Source of the DNA: Patiria miniata
Taxonomy: Eukaryota; Echinodermata; Asteroidea; Valvatida; Asterinidae
Direction of reading: 5' to 3'
Length of the DNA stretch: 64,000 nucleotides
Assembly: GCF_015706575.1 (NCBI RefSeq)
Contig: NW_024037072.1
Location: 997,001-1,061,000, forward strand
Position numbers and translations under genes: made by a program. Under the pieces are notes generated by a model. The model was not told the origin of the DNA, did not search any database, and was given only the letters and a program-made list of their open reading frames with translations. This document shows, one piece after another, positions 36,721 through 50,309 of the stretch. Position 1 is the stretch's first letter. Each line of letters begins with the position of its first letter.

Positions 36721-39673
36721 AGAAGATAAATGTGTATTAATTTGAAATGAATTACAACTTGCATATTCATAACAGGTATGGTTACTGAACATGCACATTG
36801 TACAGTGTCAACTGTAATGTGAGATGCTTGCTTAACTTTTGGGGTTGTTAAAATATGTATCTTGAACCCAAACACAAGTGTTGCCTGATCATTTTGATTT
36901 GTGCAGTTACTGGTTTTAATTGAATTGCACTGAAATGTCTTCAGTTGTGTACACGGAACTGTCTATTCTCATGCAGTTGCACACTTGCATGTAGTCCTGA
37001 CAAAATTTCAGCGTCTGAAGAACTGTCAGCGATTCACAGAAATTTCTTGCCCACTTTAAGAAATCGTTCAGGTTCAGCCATCGACTATAAGGACCAGGTT
37101 TAACCATTCCAGCGTGGCTTTGAACCTGCCAATTGATTTATGCGGTTGAGGCCATAAGTCACCACCAAACTATGAAAAATAGTAATTAATTGCATGCAGT
37201 ATCAGTATCAGTGTCAATAATATTATGACCACAAATTACCGTATGTAAATACTTGAACAGCCTGTGTTGTATGAACAAAATGTTGATAGTGAAGTTCTGT
37301 TTGTTGTATTTCTGTACAAAGTTGAATTTGGTGTTTGAGAATTTGCCTTTTAACTACTTCAAGGCTAAGGTTTGTTGGGGGTCAAATCCTGTTGTAGTTT
37401 CTCTGTAATTATTGAAGTGTTTATTCACTGTACATTACAAATGTGCATGTTCACATGTATGCTGTACCGTGGCTGTACATATTTTGATGTGTTGTTCTTA
37501 AGTACCGTACATACTTTGTATAGTTCTGCCTTTCAACAAACACCAAAATTATTTCAATTTGTTTGTTTGTTTGTTCTTTTTTGTAGATGTTCTAAATATA
37601 TTTGCTTACACATCACAATAATCCTGATTGTTTCAGACAGTGACCTGCTTTCAGACTGGGTTATCAAACTTTGTTTTCATGCTCTTATCCTCTGAATGGT
37701 GTCATTTCCTTTCCTGCATTTGGCCATTTCCAGCAGGAATCACTGGTGATAATTATGCAAGGTCGGTCATGATGTCATGAACGCTGTGGTTTGTTGATTA
37801 ACACGGGAAACGTCTATGTGCTGTAGCGATTTTCATTACATGTATGTGGTTTGGGAAGTAGAACACGTACATGGTACATTCAGTTTGCCGAGTCCTCTCT
37901 TGCAAGTACGGTATCCTGTCTTGTTCAATTTTTGTCGGCTTGAATAATGTAGTTTACTCATCACAGGTGAATCCTCCTATAATTTCAGGGATGCAGACTC
38001 TGTAGAAGAAGAAACTGCAAACAGAAGCCTGTTTGTGCACCTCAGGCCCCAACAGTGCTCTAGAACTTCAGAGAGCCGTAAAATTGACGCCACTTTCCCA
38101 CAATTGATGGGCACAGATCTTGGTGTTGGCTTTGACCTTAGAGTAGGACCCCCCTAACAAAAATGATTGATGAGTGATGATAAGAAGTGGAACTGAGAAT
38201 GATGATGAAGGGGGGGGGGGGGGGGGGTTGAGGGGAGAGAGGGAGAGTTTACATACAGTCTACTATACCAGGGCTGATGAGAACCACATGTATGGTACTG
38301 AGGTACAGCTAGTCCCTACCCATATTTATGCTGTCTCTCTGTTACTTTTGCCTTTTGCACTAGGCAGTCACTTCACTAGACTTGTCCCAGTCTGTGGCCT
38401 CTGTCGCGCAAGAGATCATTACATGTTAATATTACAAGTCTAATCTGTTTTGGTAAACAACCAGTTTTTATTCAAGTTTTAAATAATATCCCATTTCCCA
38501 TCCCTACTGTAACTGAAACTGAGTTATTAATACAGCCTGCTCTCACCAATCTGCATTTTGTAAATTCCCTACTTTCTACCTTTTCTAATGAATTAAATCA
38601 GTCACTTCCCTGGCCCAGAAACTCATCCCGCACTAGTTTTTGTGTCTGTAACTAAATAAAGGATGGAAGCACAGACAGAGATTGCATGTTGTCAATGCTG
38701 TGCTGCAATTTATCCTGGACACCACACATATGATCATACACCGTTGACTGTGCCATCCGCGGACTTCTAAGCGTCTGTCGTTTCTTGTGGAGGACTTACC
38801 ACAAGTCCATGGGCTTTTTCCCCGGTTGCGGTTGCGGGGCAGTCCCAAGCAGATGTTAACACTCTCTGGGGATTGCATCATAAATTTATCGTGACAAATT
38901 CACGATGAGGTGTGCCCTTTTGTAACCGGTAGCTGCGGGGAATTTTGGTTGACGTGGTGGTATTTTGCAATCATAAGGGAACCGGAGAATTGATGGAAGG
39001 GATGGGTGGTGAAAGTAACAACTCTGGAAATGGCAGCTTGTATTGTGAGAATTTGTAGGAATAACAGGGGATTATAGGCTGATGTACAAGAAAGTATTTG
39101 ACCTTTTTTGGGTGCAAGTCAGTCCCTTGTGTCAAAGTTGAAATTTATGTTCAAAGGGGATGCTTCCAAGTTGCACATGACTGTGCATGACTGTTGGGTT
39201 CTCACATCAGAAACAACAAAGTTCTATGTGTGTATACATGTACATGTGTTCTTAAGCATTCTCCTTGGATCTTTTGTCATTGTAATAACTCCAGTAAAGA
39301 ACTTCCAGTCCATGTGAACAGAACTTTATTTCTTAAAGCCTGTTGAAGTGCAACATCTTACCTAAGCTGGGTCTTAATTATGTTAGGCAAACATGATTAG
39401 TTTTTTTTCTGTGTAAATTGGAAACAAGATATCCTTTTGTAGTTTTGTACTCAACATGAACAGTGTTTGACCTAGAAATCACAGCTGAAAGTGGTTTGTA
39501 AAATAATGTAATAATCACTTTGTAATGTAATGAGATAAATATGTAGATGGGTGTCAAAATATTTGTTTCCCCAGCAATTAGAAAGAGTTAAAAAATGCAC
39601 TAACTTTATCCTAGATTGTATCGTTTTGCAACTGGTTGATTTTAAGCTTCTTCTTTTTTTGGTTTATTTCCAG

Positions 39674-39944
39674 CTAACCTACATGTACCGCCTTCTCCCA
39701 AGCTGGGTCACGCCCACAAGCGGGTAGTGAAGACAGAACCCTCTGATTCGGCCCCACCCAGCCCCAGCAGCTGGGTCCAACTCAAGTTCAAAGTGGAGAA
39801 GTTTGCCCAACAGAAGCTGGGTAGCGGCGGGGGCTACCCGGCCCAGCAGGAACTGGTAGCCTCTTCCCTGGTACATCACATACCCCATCACCAGCACGAG
39901 GCCATGAGGGGCATCCAGGAGCCAATAAGGGTCCCGCAGCAGCA

Positions 39945-39996
<52 letters not shown>

Positions 39997-40084
39997 CAAC
40001 AGCAACAACAGCAGACGACACTACCAACGACATCTGCTGCTGTGTCGTGTGGCATCGATATGAACATGAACATGAACCCTAATT
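39674..40084 (+). CDS. RAR: RAR coding exon 2 (A/B domain, AF-1, polyglutamine)
   Basis: Encodes about 137 residues of the N-terminal A/B domain, starting NLHVPPSPKLGHAHKR. It follows a pyrimidine-rich acceptor (TTTATTTCCAG) and ends at ATT then GTAAGT in phase 1. The frame is fixed by exon 1 (split proline) and exon 3 (split tyrosine). Notable parts are a VKTEP motif followed by a serine-proline run, a low-complexity PHHQH segment, 26 consecutive glutamines at 39937-40014 (CAG with CAA interruptions), and a short MNMNMNPN tract just before the donor. Such A/B domains carry ligand-independent activation (AF-1), and glutamine and proline-directed serine stretches fit that. No A/B homology to vertebrate RARs is obvious, as expected for the least conserved domain. 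The frame stays open past the donor until 40261, but that extension looks intronic, with a C-run at 40132. Confidence 0.88.
39937..40014 (+). repeat. CAG/CAA trinucleotide repeat encoding 26 glutamines
   Basis: Uninterrupted glutamine codons in exon 2 of RAR. The 5' part is mainly pure CAG, with one early CAA; the 3' third is mixed CAA and CAG. Pure CAG stretches are prone to length change, so the number of glutamines is likely polymorphic between individuals, and the count in this assembly could be off by a few units. Confidence 0.95.
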
Positions 40085-41144
40085 GTAAGTATGACCAGGC
40101 GTTGTCACCATACTGGTCTGTTCAATGTGATCCCCCCCCCCCCCTGCACCCCGCATCCTCAGACCCAACGTACAAGAGTGAGAAGGTTAATAAAAAACAA
40201 AAGTACATTTTTTGGAATGACATTGAAGACCACGACCCAGAGCATTCATGTTGTAATTTGTAAAGTTCATAGGATTAATGCGATTTGTGACAAATGGGCT
40301 GCCAGTGGAGTGATGTGACGGAACAATAGGCCCATCTACCTAATGGGCTATCAATCAAACTTATTATTCATTTCCGTCAGACACGCAAGTGTCTAGATGT
40401 TCAAGGTCTCAAACATTTCAAGTTCTGTTGTCATCAACGCAGTGGAACTTACGCCCTTATCCTTTAATACTGACTGGATAGCGCATGTCCATCACCTTAC
40501 ATGAAAAAGTGAAGCCATGTGTGAGTCACTTAAATTTTAGGCATCTTGACACCTTAGCTACTTGTTCATCACCTCTATCAAGATTTGAAGCACAGACTTG
40601 TGTCCATTTTGGGCCTCTTAAGATGACAGCCTAGAAATGTTGGCCTGTGGTGTTGACTCTTTCATCACATGAGTTAATACATCAGTGATTGAAAGAAGCA
40701 ATCAATGTAAGGCATGCCCCTATAAGCTGGGGCTTTTTCAAATCATGCCTCCATCTGATAGTCTGACTCCTTGTCCTTGTGTCAATCTTATATTTTGCTC
40801 TTGGTGGAAAGAAATGTTTCTTGAATTGAATTGAATTGAATTGTTCAATTGAGGACAGACCTTCAGCCTCCTTGGAAGGAGCAAGTGGATTGAATCTAAC
40901 TAAATAATTTTGTAGGAAATGAAGCCAGCGTTATTGTCATTGGTCTGTGATACAATACAACAATTATGTCTGCCTTGCACTTCAGCCTGTGTGGAAATTG
41001 TGAAGAAGTTTGTTCAGATCATGCTGAAACCAACCCAGTTTTCTTTGTGTTGTAGCAAGCGTCACATCTGATTAGATAGTCAGAGAAACAAAACCTATCT
41101 GTCATTTGCCATTGATTTGATTCAAAAGAGCTAAATATGAGATG

Positions 41145-41493
41145 TATTATAATATGGAATTTTTTTTGCACCGTGGTGATATAAATCAAATTAGGTTTTG
41201 CCCTTCACCGACCAACGTCGGTGAAGGGCAAAACCTAATTTGATTTATATCACCCCGGCGCAAAAAGTTCCATATTATAATAGTTTATGCGGTACCCGCT
41301 GCTATGTACATCGGATTTGAACCAGCCAACCAATCCCGTTAGCTCGGTGGTCGAGTGGTAAGACATCTGCACTAGAAAGCAGGAGGTCGTGGGTTCGAGT
41401 CCCACCCGAGTGATTTTTTCCAACTTTCTCTCGAGAGGTAACACACTGAGTATAGAGTGTTTAAAACGTCGATGAAGGGCAAAACCTAATTTG
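41145..41493 (+). mobile_element. tRNA-derived SINE-like insertion with hairpin, 12-bp target duplication
   Basis: The 349-base element is flanked by identical AAATATGAGATG at 41133-41144 and 41494-41505, a long duplication of the LINE-driven type. The first 139 bases (41145-41283) form a near-perfect palindrome around CACCGAC CAAC GTCGGTG. After it comes a tRNA-like part (41341-41412). The element ends with GATGAAGGGCAAAACCTAATTTG, a third copy of the sequence in the hairpin arms. It sits in intron 2 of RAR in sense orientation to the gene. No protein is encoded; the minus-strand frame through it is an artefact. Confidence 0.82.
41341..41412 (+). repeat. tRNA-like head of SINE with intact A and B boxes
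   Basis: A box TGGTCGAGTGG (41348-41358) and B box GGTTCGAGTCC (41392-41402) both fit the RNA polymerase III consensus. The D-arm and T-arm (GTGGG loop CCCAC) pair, but the anticodon loop would have eight bases and the acceptor stem has a mismatch and a G-U pair, so I call it tRNA-derived rather than a working tRNA gene. Confidence 0.8.
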
Positions 41494-41672
41494 AAATATG
41501 AGATGATTGTTTTTTGATGAAGTGCAGCAGATGGTACACTTCTTAATTCCATAACCAATCTGGTATTTTTTCCTCCACCAAAAAATTCTTGAAAACTTGT
41601 TTTATTGTACATGAAAATTACTTCATGTACATGTACATTTATGAACATAACATGTACATTATGAATTTACTT

Positions 41673-42262
41673 TTACAGGTAGAGTAGATTACAAGTATAC
41701 GTGCAGCTATTCAAAAAGTAATTGATGAAATTATTGTTAAAATGTTTACTTGGTTTAAATATATGTACCGGTACATGCAGTGATGGCAATAAACTCCCTG
41801 CGAAACTATTCTTTCTGGCATGCTGTCATTTTGAAGAAATCAATAAAAGAAAACAATTTTCAAAGATGCGTCAGGTGACGCATTTTTGAAATTTCCGTTA
41901 GTACTGTAGTTGGTTTGTAATTTTGATGAATCCATGAATGGGTGTGCGCACGTGTTAACACGACGCACATGCACACGATGTTGCTGTTATTCGTCGATTC
42001 TGTGCTTAAGATCGTGTAGCTGCAATTAGCTGAATGAGAACGTGTCTCGGATCTAGATTGCGGGTGCAATTCAAAATATGACTCTGCAACTTTTGAATTG
42101 AAACCGAGATCCTAGAATATTGTTTTCTTAGAATATAATACAGCATTCACAGAGCTAAAAATTCATCAGGTTAGTTGTTAAGTACCCGTCTTTAGATTTT
42201 GAGAATTTTTTGGCTTCAAATGAAAAAAATGCACAAATGACAAATGATCTACCCTACCTTTC
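41673..42262. mobile_element. AAAGGTAGAGTAGATCATT family, copy B
   Basis: Ends CAGGTAGAGTAGATT and GATCTACCCTACCTTT are inverted, and the body aligns with copy A at 34548-35144 with substantial divergence. It carries TATGTACCGGTACATG (41764-41777 region) where copy A has no such sequence, consistent with a local insertion, though the alignment there is less clean than elsewhere. Confidence 0.7.
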
Positions 42263-45238
42263 AATTATTGTTTGAAAAAAAAAAAATCCTAGGAAATTAT
42301 AATTCTTCCCAGGTTTTGTGAGAGAGAGAAAAAAAGAGCCACGGAGAGTGTTACTCTGACTTGTGGTGTGTTTCTATCGGATTGCACACACAGGTTTCCC
42401 ATTGCATGTCTTCTCATTTTCTCACACACAGGCACATTCCAGAAAGTTTAAACCTGAAAGAAAACGGGAGGATAAAAAAGATCTGCAATTCATGTATGGC
42501 AGCGGGGTTGAAAGGCTCAAGGGGAGTGCCACGTGCACCGGGGCTGTACATTATATCATTAAGCTGATTCTGTGGGAGATTGGGTGCAGGGCTTGAATAC
42601 CGGTAGTGTGGGAATGAAACGGGGGCCATACGGAATGCACGTTGTGTTTCTCATTAAAAAATGAAATGGAAGCTTTTAGGAAGAGGTTTTTGGGCAATTT
42701 TGAGGGCACTTTAATTTCCAAATACTTTTCAAATACTTGTAGATCTTATGACTTCCAAACTGACAAGTTATCAAATTTCACATTACCAAGGTATTTTCCT
42801 GTCTAAATATGTGAGGGAGAGCAACGTTCAACCGAATACCGGTATCTGCATAAAAGTTACCGGTAGTTCGGTTTGAACAAGTACCATATGTACATGATGT
42901 ACCATTCATGGCTATTGGGACATGCATTTTTGGTACATTGTACCAGTACTTGTTTCTGATCAGGTACATGTATTTTGCAATAGCAAGTCAACATGTTACA
43001 CGTACAGTTTGAATCGCATCCTACATGTACATGCAGTCTGTTGGGAGTCAACAGTTGATTTCAATTTTAATTGCGCAGGAAGCACAGCTGTTTTTACAAA
43101 AATTTACACAAATCCATTTTTGTTTACCTCATTTCTATATGGATCTAAATAAACCTATGCCTTCCTAGTTTGCTCAACGAGATAAAGGCAAGGAAATTCA
43201 AAATTGTGGTTTTTCAGTTTTCATGCTCACACGTGCAGTACATTTGTACAATTATTCATATCGATTTGACATTTTCTGCTGTGAATAGAATCCAAAAATC
43301 AGTAGTATCATTTTATCAAAACTGTCACCAGATGCATTTCTCACATCGGTATTTTGTTTTCATCATTGAAAACAATTTGTTCGGTGATGTTTGCAGAAAT
43401 GCTTGTAAGCCTTGTAGGTATGTTCCTATGCCAGTGTCAGTATTATTCATTGATCTTTAGATGGATTGATATTCCCACAAATGTAAAAGCTTAACAGAAG
43501 TGGGGGGCGGGGAGAGGGAAACGCCAAAGTGTTTTCGATAGCTAATTAAACTTCTGTCTTGTCAGCTTTAGCAGAAGGAAAACTCTGAAAGGTTTTCCTA
43601 TTATTGTATGTGTGAGGAAGTTCTCTGACCAGCCTTACCTATAGATGTTTGTGCTAGTTAATCATTGACTTGACATTTGTTACTGGTGGGTGGGTGGGTG
43701 GGTGAAAGTGCTGCCCAACTGCCATGATATGTCTGTCTGGCAAGCAGACAGGTCTGTCACAGTGTCAGTCTGTTACATTATCTGTTTATCAATCCAGGCC
43801 AAATGTTTCCATCCACATGAAAGTTTACAAATTTGTTAAGCTAAAAAGCAAAGTTTCCGTGACCAAAACTTCTTCCTACGTACATGTATCAATGTAGAAT
43901 GTCATTTGATATTACTGCTACATGTACGGTACGTTTGCTTGCGTTTGTGCCATCGTGGCCAGTATTTTTGCTGCAAAGTCACAAAACCTGAACACATTTC
44001 AGCTCAGCAAAATTGGCAGTGAATGTTTTGCAAAGTCAAATTCACTTTTCATTTTCATTCCACCAGCCTTTAAGAAAAATGTATCCCATTGGTGAATCAA
44101 ATATTGTAGTACATTCTAACACATGTATTTCATTATATTGAAGCAGGTGTTTGAACCTCGCAAGCTAAAAAAAAAAACCTCTCAGACAATATCATGTTTT
44201 GTAAGGCTTTCCATTTCCCCTGAGCCAATCCCTTACCCTGTTTAGCCAGACCCTTGACCCAGGCCTGTCTAGGACTAGACTGTTACACCTGTTTACTCCC
44301 AGATTTGATGGAGACCAGCTGGGGCTTTTTTAAGAGGGGGAGGGGAAAGGGAGGGGGGTTTCCAGACAGATACTTCCAATGAACCATAACACAAAAGACT
44401 CTATGATTTTCTTCTAAAGTAGCCCAGGGGCCAGGATGTACATGTAGTTCTATCTAAGTCAGCAGACCTCATTTGAATAAGTCCATTTGTTTTTTACTTG
44501 AATGGGAAACAAAACACAAATAAATCCCTTTTTTTGTAATTTAAGAAGGTGTCAACTTTCCTGTTAGGACTGGCTTTGCCTTTGAGATTTGCAAACATTT
44601 TGGATATTTTCAAACAATTACACAAACCACATTTGACACATTTTTGCTATTCACTGGTATTCTTTGGCAAATGTTCCTTTTTTTATATAATAATATGACT
44701 GACTGAGCAGCTGAGTAAGTTTATTTTGGCCAGAGTGGAAGCGCTGTAATTTGAGGTTTTTTTGGGTGGTCGTGCTTGAATGGTGGAGTTGTTGAGATTA
44801 TTGGGCTGGCTCTATTCCTGGGATTATGTGGGTGGTGCTGACCCCCCTAGAGCTTAACGTGTCCTTAAAGGGATTGTGATTGTGAAAATGTTGGCAGCAT
44901 CCACCTGTGTCAATTCATGACTACGGTACCTGGATAATGATTTCAGGAGTTCTTAGCATGCAGTTATAACATGGAAGAACTTTGACCTTTTTGTGCTCCT
45001 ATGTTTCTATTCTTACTCAACCGTCATGTAAATTAATAATCTGATACCGTTACGTGTATCTTGCTCTGAAACAATCATTGTCTTGACTACTTATATTGAA
45101 TAATTAAAGCAATACAGGTATACTGACAGTACTGATAGGCCTAATTCACTGAAAAGATTCTCAAATATAATAGTGGTACATGTAGCCCAAGTTGAAGGAC
45201 TCAAGTCCAGGACTGGAACTCAAGGTCAATTTCAACAT

Positions 45239-45555
45239 CATGGGCCTTATTCCCGAGTTAGCCATTTTTGTCAAGTTCCCTGAATGTATTTCATTAATTG
45301 TTTACTGTTGAATGGGATGGCGCCAGACTACCGGTATTTATGCAGGCACAATGTAGCCTTATTTTACTGCCATTTTTTTTTTAATATGGTTTTAAACATT
45401 AGGGAATGTTTAATGACAAATTTAAAATTATTCATTGAAGCAGACTTGAATTAATTAGTAATTGACTTGCTTTCATTTCTCTTCGCAAGTTCCAAAAATT
45501 AAGATTTTACTTAACTTTTAATTCAGTATGGCCGACTCGTGAATAAGGCCCATGG
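45239..45555. mobile_element. Inverted-repeat element, ends CATGGGCCTTATTC
   Basis: Left end CATGGGCCTTATTCCCGAG and right end complement CTCGTGAATAAGGCCCATG pair over about 27 bases, with GTTAGCCAT/ATGGCCGAC further in. The interior is AT-rich and carries TACCGGTA at 45329. No protein, no clear target duplication. Confidence 0.7.
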
Positions 45556-45668
45556 ACATTACAAATCAGACTTTATTTTTGTACTTTAATTAAGAGCTCC
45601 GTGAATAAACCAGAAAATGTATTTTCAAATCTTATACATCCATCATCTAGTAATGTTCAAGGAGATTA
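45549..45668 (+). repeat. Dispersed repeat, copy 1 of a pair with 48776-48893
   Basis: CATGGACATTACAAATCAGAC, then GAGCTCCGTGAAT, then TTTTCAAATCTTATACATCC and CATCATCTAGTA align with the stretch starting at 48776 in intron 4. About 120 bases in each, probably fragments of one family. Confidence 0.7.
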
Positions 45669-47601
45669 CAGACTAAGTCATATATCTGAACTATGAATCA
45701 TTACATTTTTTTCCATAATGTTGGAATTGCCTTGATTAGAGCATTGCATATTTAGCATGTTACAAACTGCATCATGGTCGGATGATGTTTAAAACACTAT
45801 CATCAATGATAATGCATGCACAGCGTTAACTTTAAATGCAGGATTATTTAAACTCGAAATCATCTGATTATACATGTAATAAAAGATCTAAAAGACAGCT
45901 GCAGGTGAAGTTTCATTTTAAAATAACTAACGCCTACGAACGTGTACACAAACATGTATGCGTGTTAATGTTCAAACATAACAAAATGGTGTGACACTTT
46001 AAGGTGTAACGTGCTGGTACATTGAATGTGTGTAGGCGGTACATTGAATATGTGTAGGCCCTACATTTCTTTTTTTTATTTTTTAGACCCAAGTACAGTT
46101 TTGCTTCTGTGACTTTGAATTTGAAAAAAAAAAATCAGGGAAAAAAATCAGAGTTACGTTTAAAATACCAAAATCTATTGTGTACATGCAGGCATTTGAA
46201 ATTGGTTCCTAGTCTGACCCTGCGTACAGTTTCTTAACACAAATCTTTAATAAAAGCTTGAACATATACATGTAGGCCTATACCACAGAAGCGTACACAC
46301 TCTATTAATGAGGCTTTTGAACTGTAGTTAATTAATTCATGTACATGTACCTGTAGACCAACATCTGGTTTTCAGATTGAATTCAAGGCTGTGGTTGACT
46401 AGAAATGAGGGTAAAACCCTATAAAAAATATAAATTCATCGTAATTCCCAGTTTTCGTATTTGTTTACTATGAAATTCATTTTCATTTTCTCGTTTTCTG
46501 TTTATATTCTCGTTTTCTGTTTATTTTCTCATTTCCTGTTTTCCCATTTTCCTCCTTAGCGCTTAACTATATGTAGTGTTTTTTTTAGTTGGATGGGTCA
46601 CGTACAGGTACATGTAGTCACGCTGCACTTTTTCAAGGTCGACTCTGATTACATGTTATAGTTACATCTGTGTTTTCATGAACTATGCAAATGAACTTTA
46701 TTTTCGTTTTTTCCCCCCCCCAATCACTTTCGGTCATGCAACGGTTGCAGGCGTTGCTTTACATGTACGTGTATGTTACCTTTGATAAGATGACTCAGAG
46801 CTGGGAATTAGTTCTTGTTATGTTGTGACAATCCTCAGGCTTTCAGTCTCACACCTTGATTGATTAGAATCAAATGAAGACCTCATCTCAACCGTTTCCT
46901 GCGAGTCTTATTAAATTACATGGTACCAGACGTACTGCACTTTCTCTTGAACTGTTGGCATTTAGTAAAGAACTATCATGGTTTGACCCCAACCAGTAGA
47001 AAATATTTCCAAAATTTGTATTTACATACATGAGGTAAGGTTCAAAGAAGACAAATTGTAAAGGAATTTAAAACTTACATTTAATTTGGAAATAAACAAG
47101 GTACATGTAGTACAGTATGTCAGTTTCATTGATGAAGATTTTGCAAAGCAAGACGTCTTTATTTCTTGCCAAGGTATTTGTTTTAAAATTACCATTAGGA
47201 GGTTCATGCTACATGTAAAGTAAAGAATAACTTGATGTACTGTCCTCTTGTTCTATCTGATCAGGTCCAGCTTCAGATCCATAATGTGGAGGCTAAAAAG
47301 TAACTTTTTGCTGGACAGAGAGGTTTAATTTTTGGAGAGTTACAAAGAAATTACTGAAGAAATTCATAGTATGTACTTCTTTTTTTGAAGAGGTTGAATT
47401 TAGGTTGCACATTGGACAGTGACCAACTGTTTCCCCCCCTGTTTGTCCGAACAAATTTTGTATCGTACAGTATAAAGAATTGATCCTCTGGTCATTTTTT
47501 TCTGAGCAGCTTCTGTCTTATTGCAATCTTTAGTACAGTTTTCCCACATCTAATTGAACCCCATCAGATTTCATTTATATTTTCTTGATCACTGATTTTA
47601 A

Positions 47602-48400
<799 letters not shown>

Positions 48401-48542
48401 GGTTTCTTTAGACGTAGTGTACAAAAAAGCATGCAATACACATGCCACCGAGACAAAAAGTGTGTCATCAACAAAGTCACCAGAAATCGCTGTCAGTACT
48501 GTCGGCTTCAGAAGTGCTTTGACGTGGGGATGTCAAAAGACT
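48401..48542 (+). CDS. RAR: RAR coding exon 4 (second zinc finger)
   Basis: Begins GFFRRSVQK straight after TCAAATGCAG and carries the recognition helix end and the second C4 finger, with cysteines in YTCHRDKKC and NRCQYC (about residues 226, 232, 242, 245), then [13 protein letters not shown]. Together with exon 3 this gives a complete nuclear-receptor DNA-binding domain of RAR type: the P-box is EGCKG, and all eight zinc ligands are present. Differences from vertebrate RARs are minor (for example S-V-Q-K-S where vertebrates have S-I-Q-K-N). The exon ends in phase 1 at GACT then GTGAGT; the T joins exon 5 to form cysteine. Intron 3 between exons 3 and 4 is only 568 bases, the shortest in the gene. 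Confidence 0.98.
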
Positions 48543-48775
48543 GTGAGTATCAGGAGTGGGCGGGGCCTTGTCATCCCGCCCCCTTGATAATTATTACATT
48601 TTCCCAGTAATTTGAAATGAAGTGGTATTTCAATGATCGTCGTGCTCAGAATCGTTTTTTTTTTACCTCAAGTAAACAATTAATTAAATGATTACCATGT
48701 TATTTCATGAAATGTTCTTTGACCCAGACTGCAAAAATTTGAGAGTGTTAATTGACACATGGGCAATGGCAGGGT

Positions 48776-48893
48776 CATGGACATCACAGATCAGACAATT
48801 TTTTTTTTCCACCCAAGGAGCTCAGTGAATTAACCTCAATTATTTTTCAAATCTTATACATCTATCATCTAGTAGAGGTCAAGGAGATTCCAC
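48776..48893 (+). repeat. Dispersed repeat, copy 2 of a pair with 45549-45668
   Basis: CATGGACATCACAGATCAGAC, GAGCTCAGTGAAT, TTTTCAAATCTTATACATCT and ATCATCTAGTA match copy 1 in the same order and strand. It lies early in RAR intron 4. Confidence 0.7.
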
Positions 48894-50309
48894 TCTAGGA
48901 GCTTGGATAATTTCTCCTAAACTTTAATTAGATATTATGGTTAATTGGCTCTGGCAGGAACATTAGATTTTATAAAAAAAAAGAAGTGTAGGCCAAATGT
49001 CTGTGACACTGGAATTGCCCACATGTTGCTTATAATCAATTACACACATCTACATGTACATGCTAGCATGGCTCTCTTGTCTATCTCCTCTGCGACAATC
49101 CAATCCAAACCTTTTTTTTCCTAAAAAGCATTCTCCCACAAGTCTTCCTGTCACCGATTTGATCTGTCATCTTGAATTGGGTCGGTGTCCCGTTTTGGTA
49201 TTTGTGAAACGTTGTTAGCCCCAATGTGACGTGCAGCACGATCAGACCAAACAGCTCATAAATTGGCTTTTTAAAGGTTATCGTTTGTAATATCGGTCAC
49301 CGTCACTCAAGCGTACCTTGTTTCATCGATTCAACCAACATGTACACTCTGTAACTTGTCTCAGCGTGTAGTCAATGTTATCTCCGTGATGTCAAAAAAG
49401 GGAGAAATTTTTCCGTGTACGGTGTAACTTCCTAAAGGCACGGAACTGGAGGCACAGAACTGTATCAGTTTTTCCAGTTATTGCAAGACAATTTTCAAGT
49501 ATTTCCTTTATTTGAAACCGCGATTACTTGGACTAGATTGCCCTGTTCTCTTGGGGGGATCCATTGGGAGCTGAACTCAGCAGTTGGCTGATCGGTATCT
49601 GTTGCAAGATTGGGATCATGGCTCCGAAACTAGGCCTTGCTGTTCCATTTGGGTTTTTCTTATCTGCGAAATCGAAAGTTTAAGAGAGTGTCAGAGAGTG
49701 TGTGACGATCATGCCGAGTACAGCCGGCAGGACACCATTGTTTGGCTAATGGAGAAGAAACCACAAACCTGACACATCATATAGCTCAGTAATTGCTTTG
49801 AGCCTAGTCTCCCACTGTACAAATAATAAGGAAAAACTCTTTAAAAAATATTTAAAAAAAAGGTTACCTATGGATGTTTTAAATTTTTTAAAATATTTTT
49901 TATTATTTCTCTTTCAAAAGAACCATACCGATAAAGATTAAATATCTAATGAAGTCTCCATAATAGATGCCCCCATTAAAATATGTATTCAAGCTTTCAT
50001 CGTAATATAATATCAAGTCCTGTTGTTTCATGGTTATTTAATGAACAGATCAACAGGTTTCAAAGTAACATGACAGATGGAGCAACTAAAACACACACAA
50101 AATGATACCATTAACTGTTTGATGTATTGACAGAACAGATGGAGGAATGTACATGTATAGAATGCTGCTGTAATTAATTACACTCGTTTTTTGAGTCGTT
50201 TTTCACATTTGATATATCATTCAGTATGTGCCATTGACTTTTGAACTTTAAGGGCTTGGAGTATTCTAAGTTCATCATTGCAGTGAAGGTTTTCTGACAT
50301 TTCTGGAAA

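Larger units (their letters stand above)
23424..39673 (+). other. RAR intron 1 (16.2 kb)
   Basis: Donor GTAAGT at 23424, acceptor TTTATTTCCAG at 39663-39673. Holds a local duplication (28336-28515), a TTAA element (32413-32947), a hAT-like element (33177-33596), one copy of the AAAGGTGTAGAG family (34548-35144), G-tracts at 30113-30128, 36607-36622 and 38210-38227, (ATAG)n at 35837-35850, and three candidate regulatory patches listed separately. No nested gene recognised; the longest open frames (for example 31419-31916 on the minus strand) show no protein features. Confidence 0.8.

Noticed and set aside
39679-40008. Leucine, alanine or cysteine homopolymer frames opposite exon 2
   Set aside because: Antisense and frame-shifted readings of the CAG repeat.
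40085-40263. Open continuation of exon 2 past the GTAAGT donor
   Set aside because: The donor is consensus, the next exon joins in frame, and the extension contains a C-run and no conserved sequence. A retained-intron isoform ending at 40261 cannot be excluded.
41341-41412. Functional tRNA gene
   Set aside because: Eight-base anticodon loop, acceptor-stem mismatch, and location inside an element with a 12-base target duplication.
41250-41648. Minus-strand frame containing VGLEPTTSC
   Set aside because: This peptide is a frequent artefact of translating tRNA-derived SINEs in reverse.
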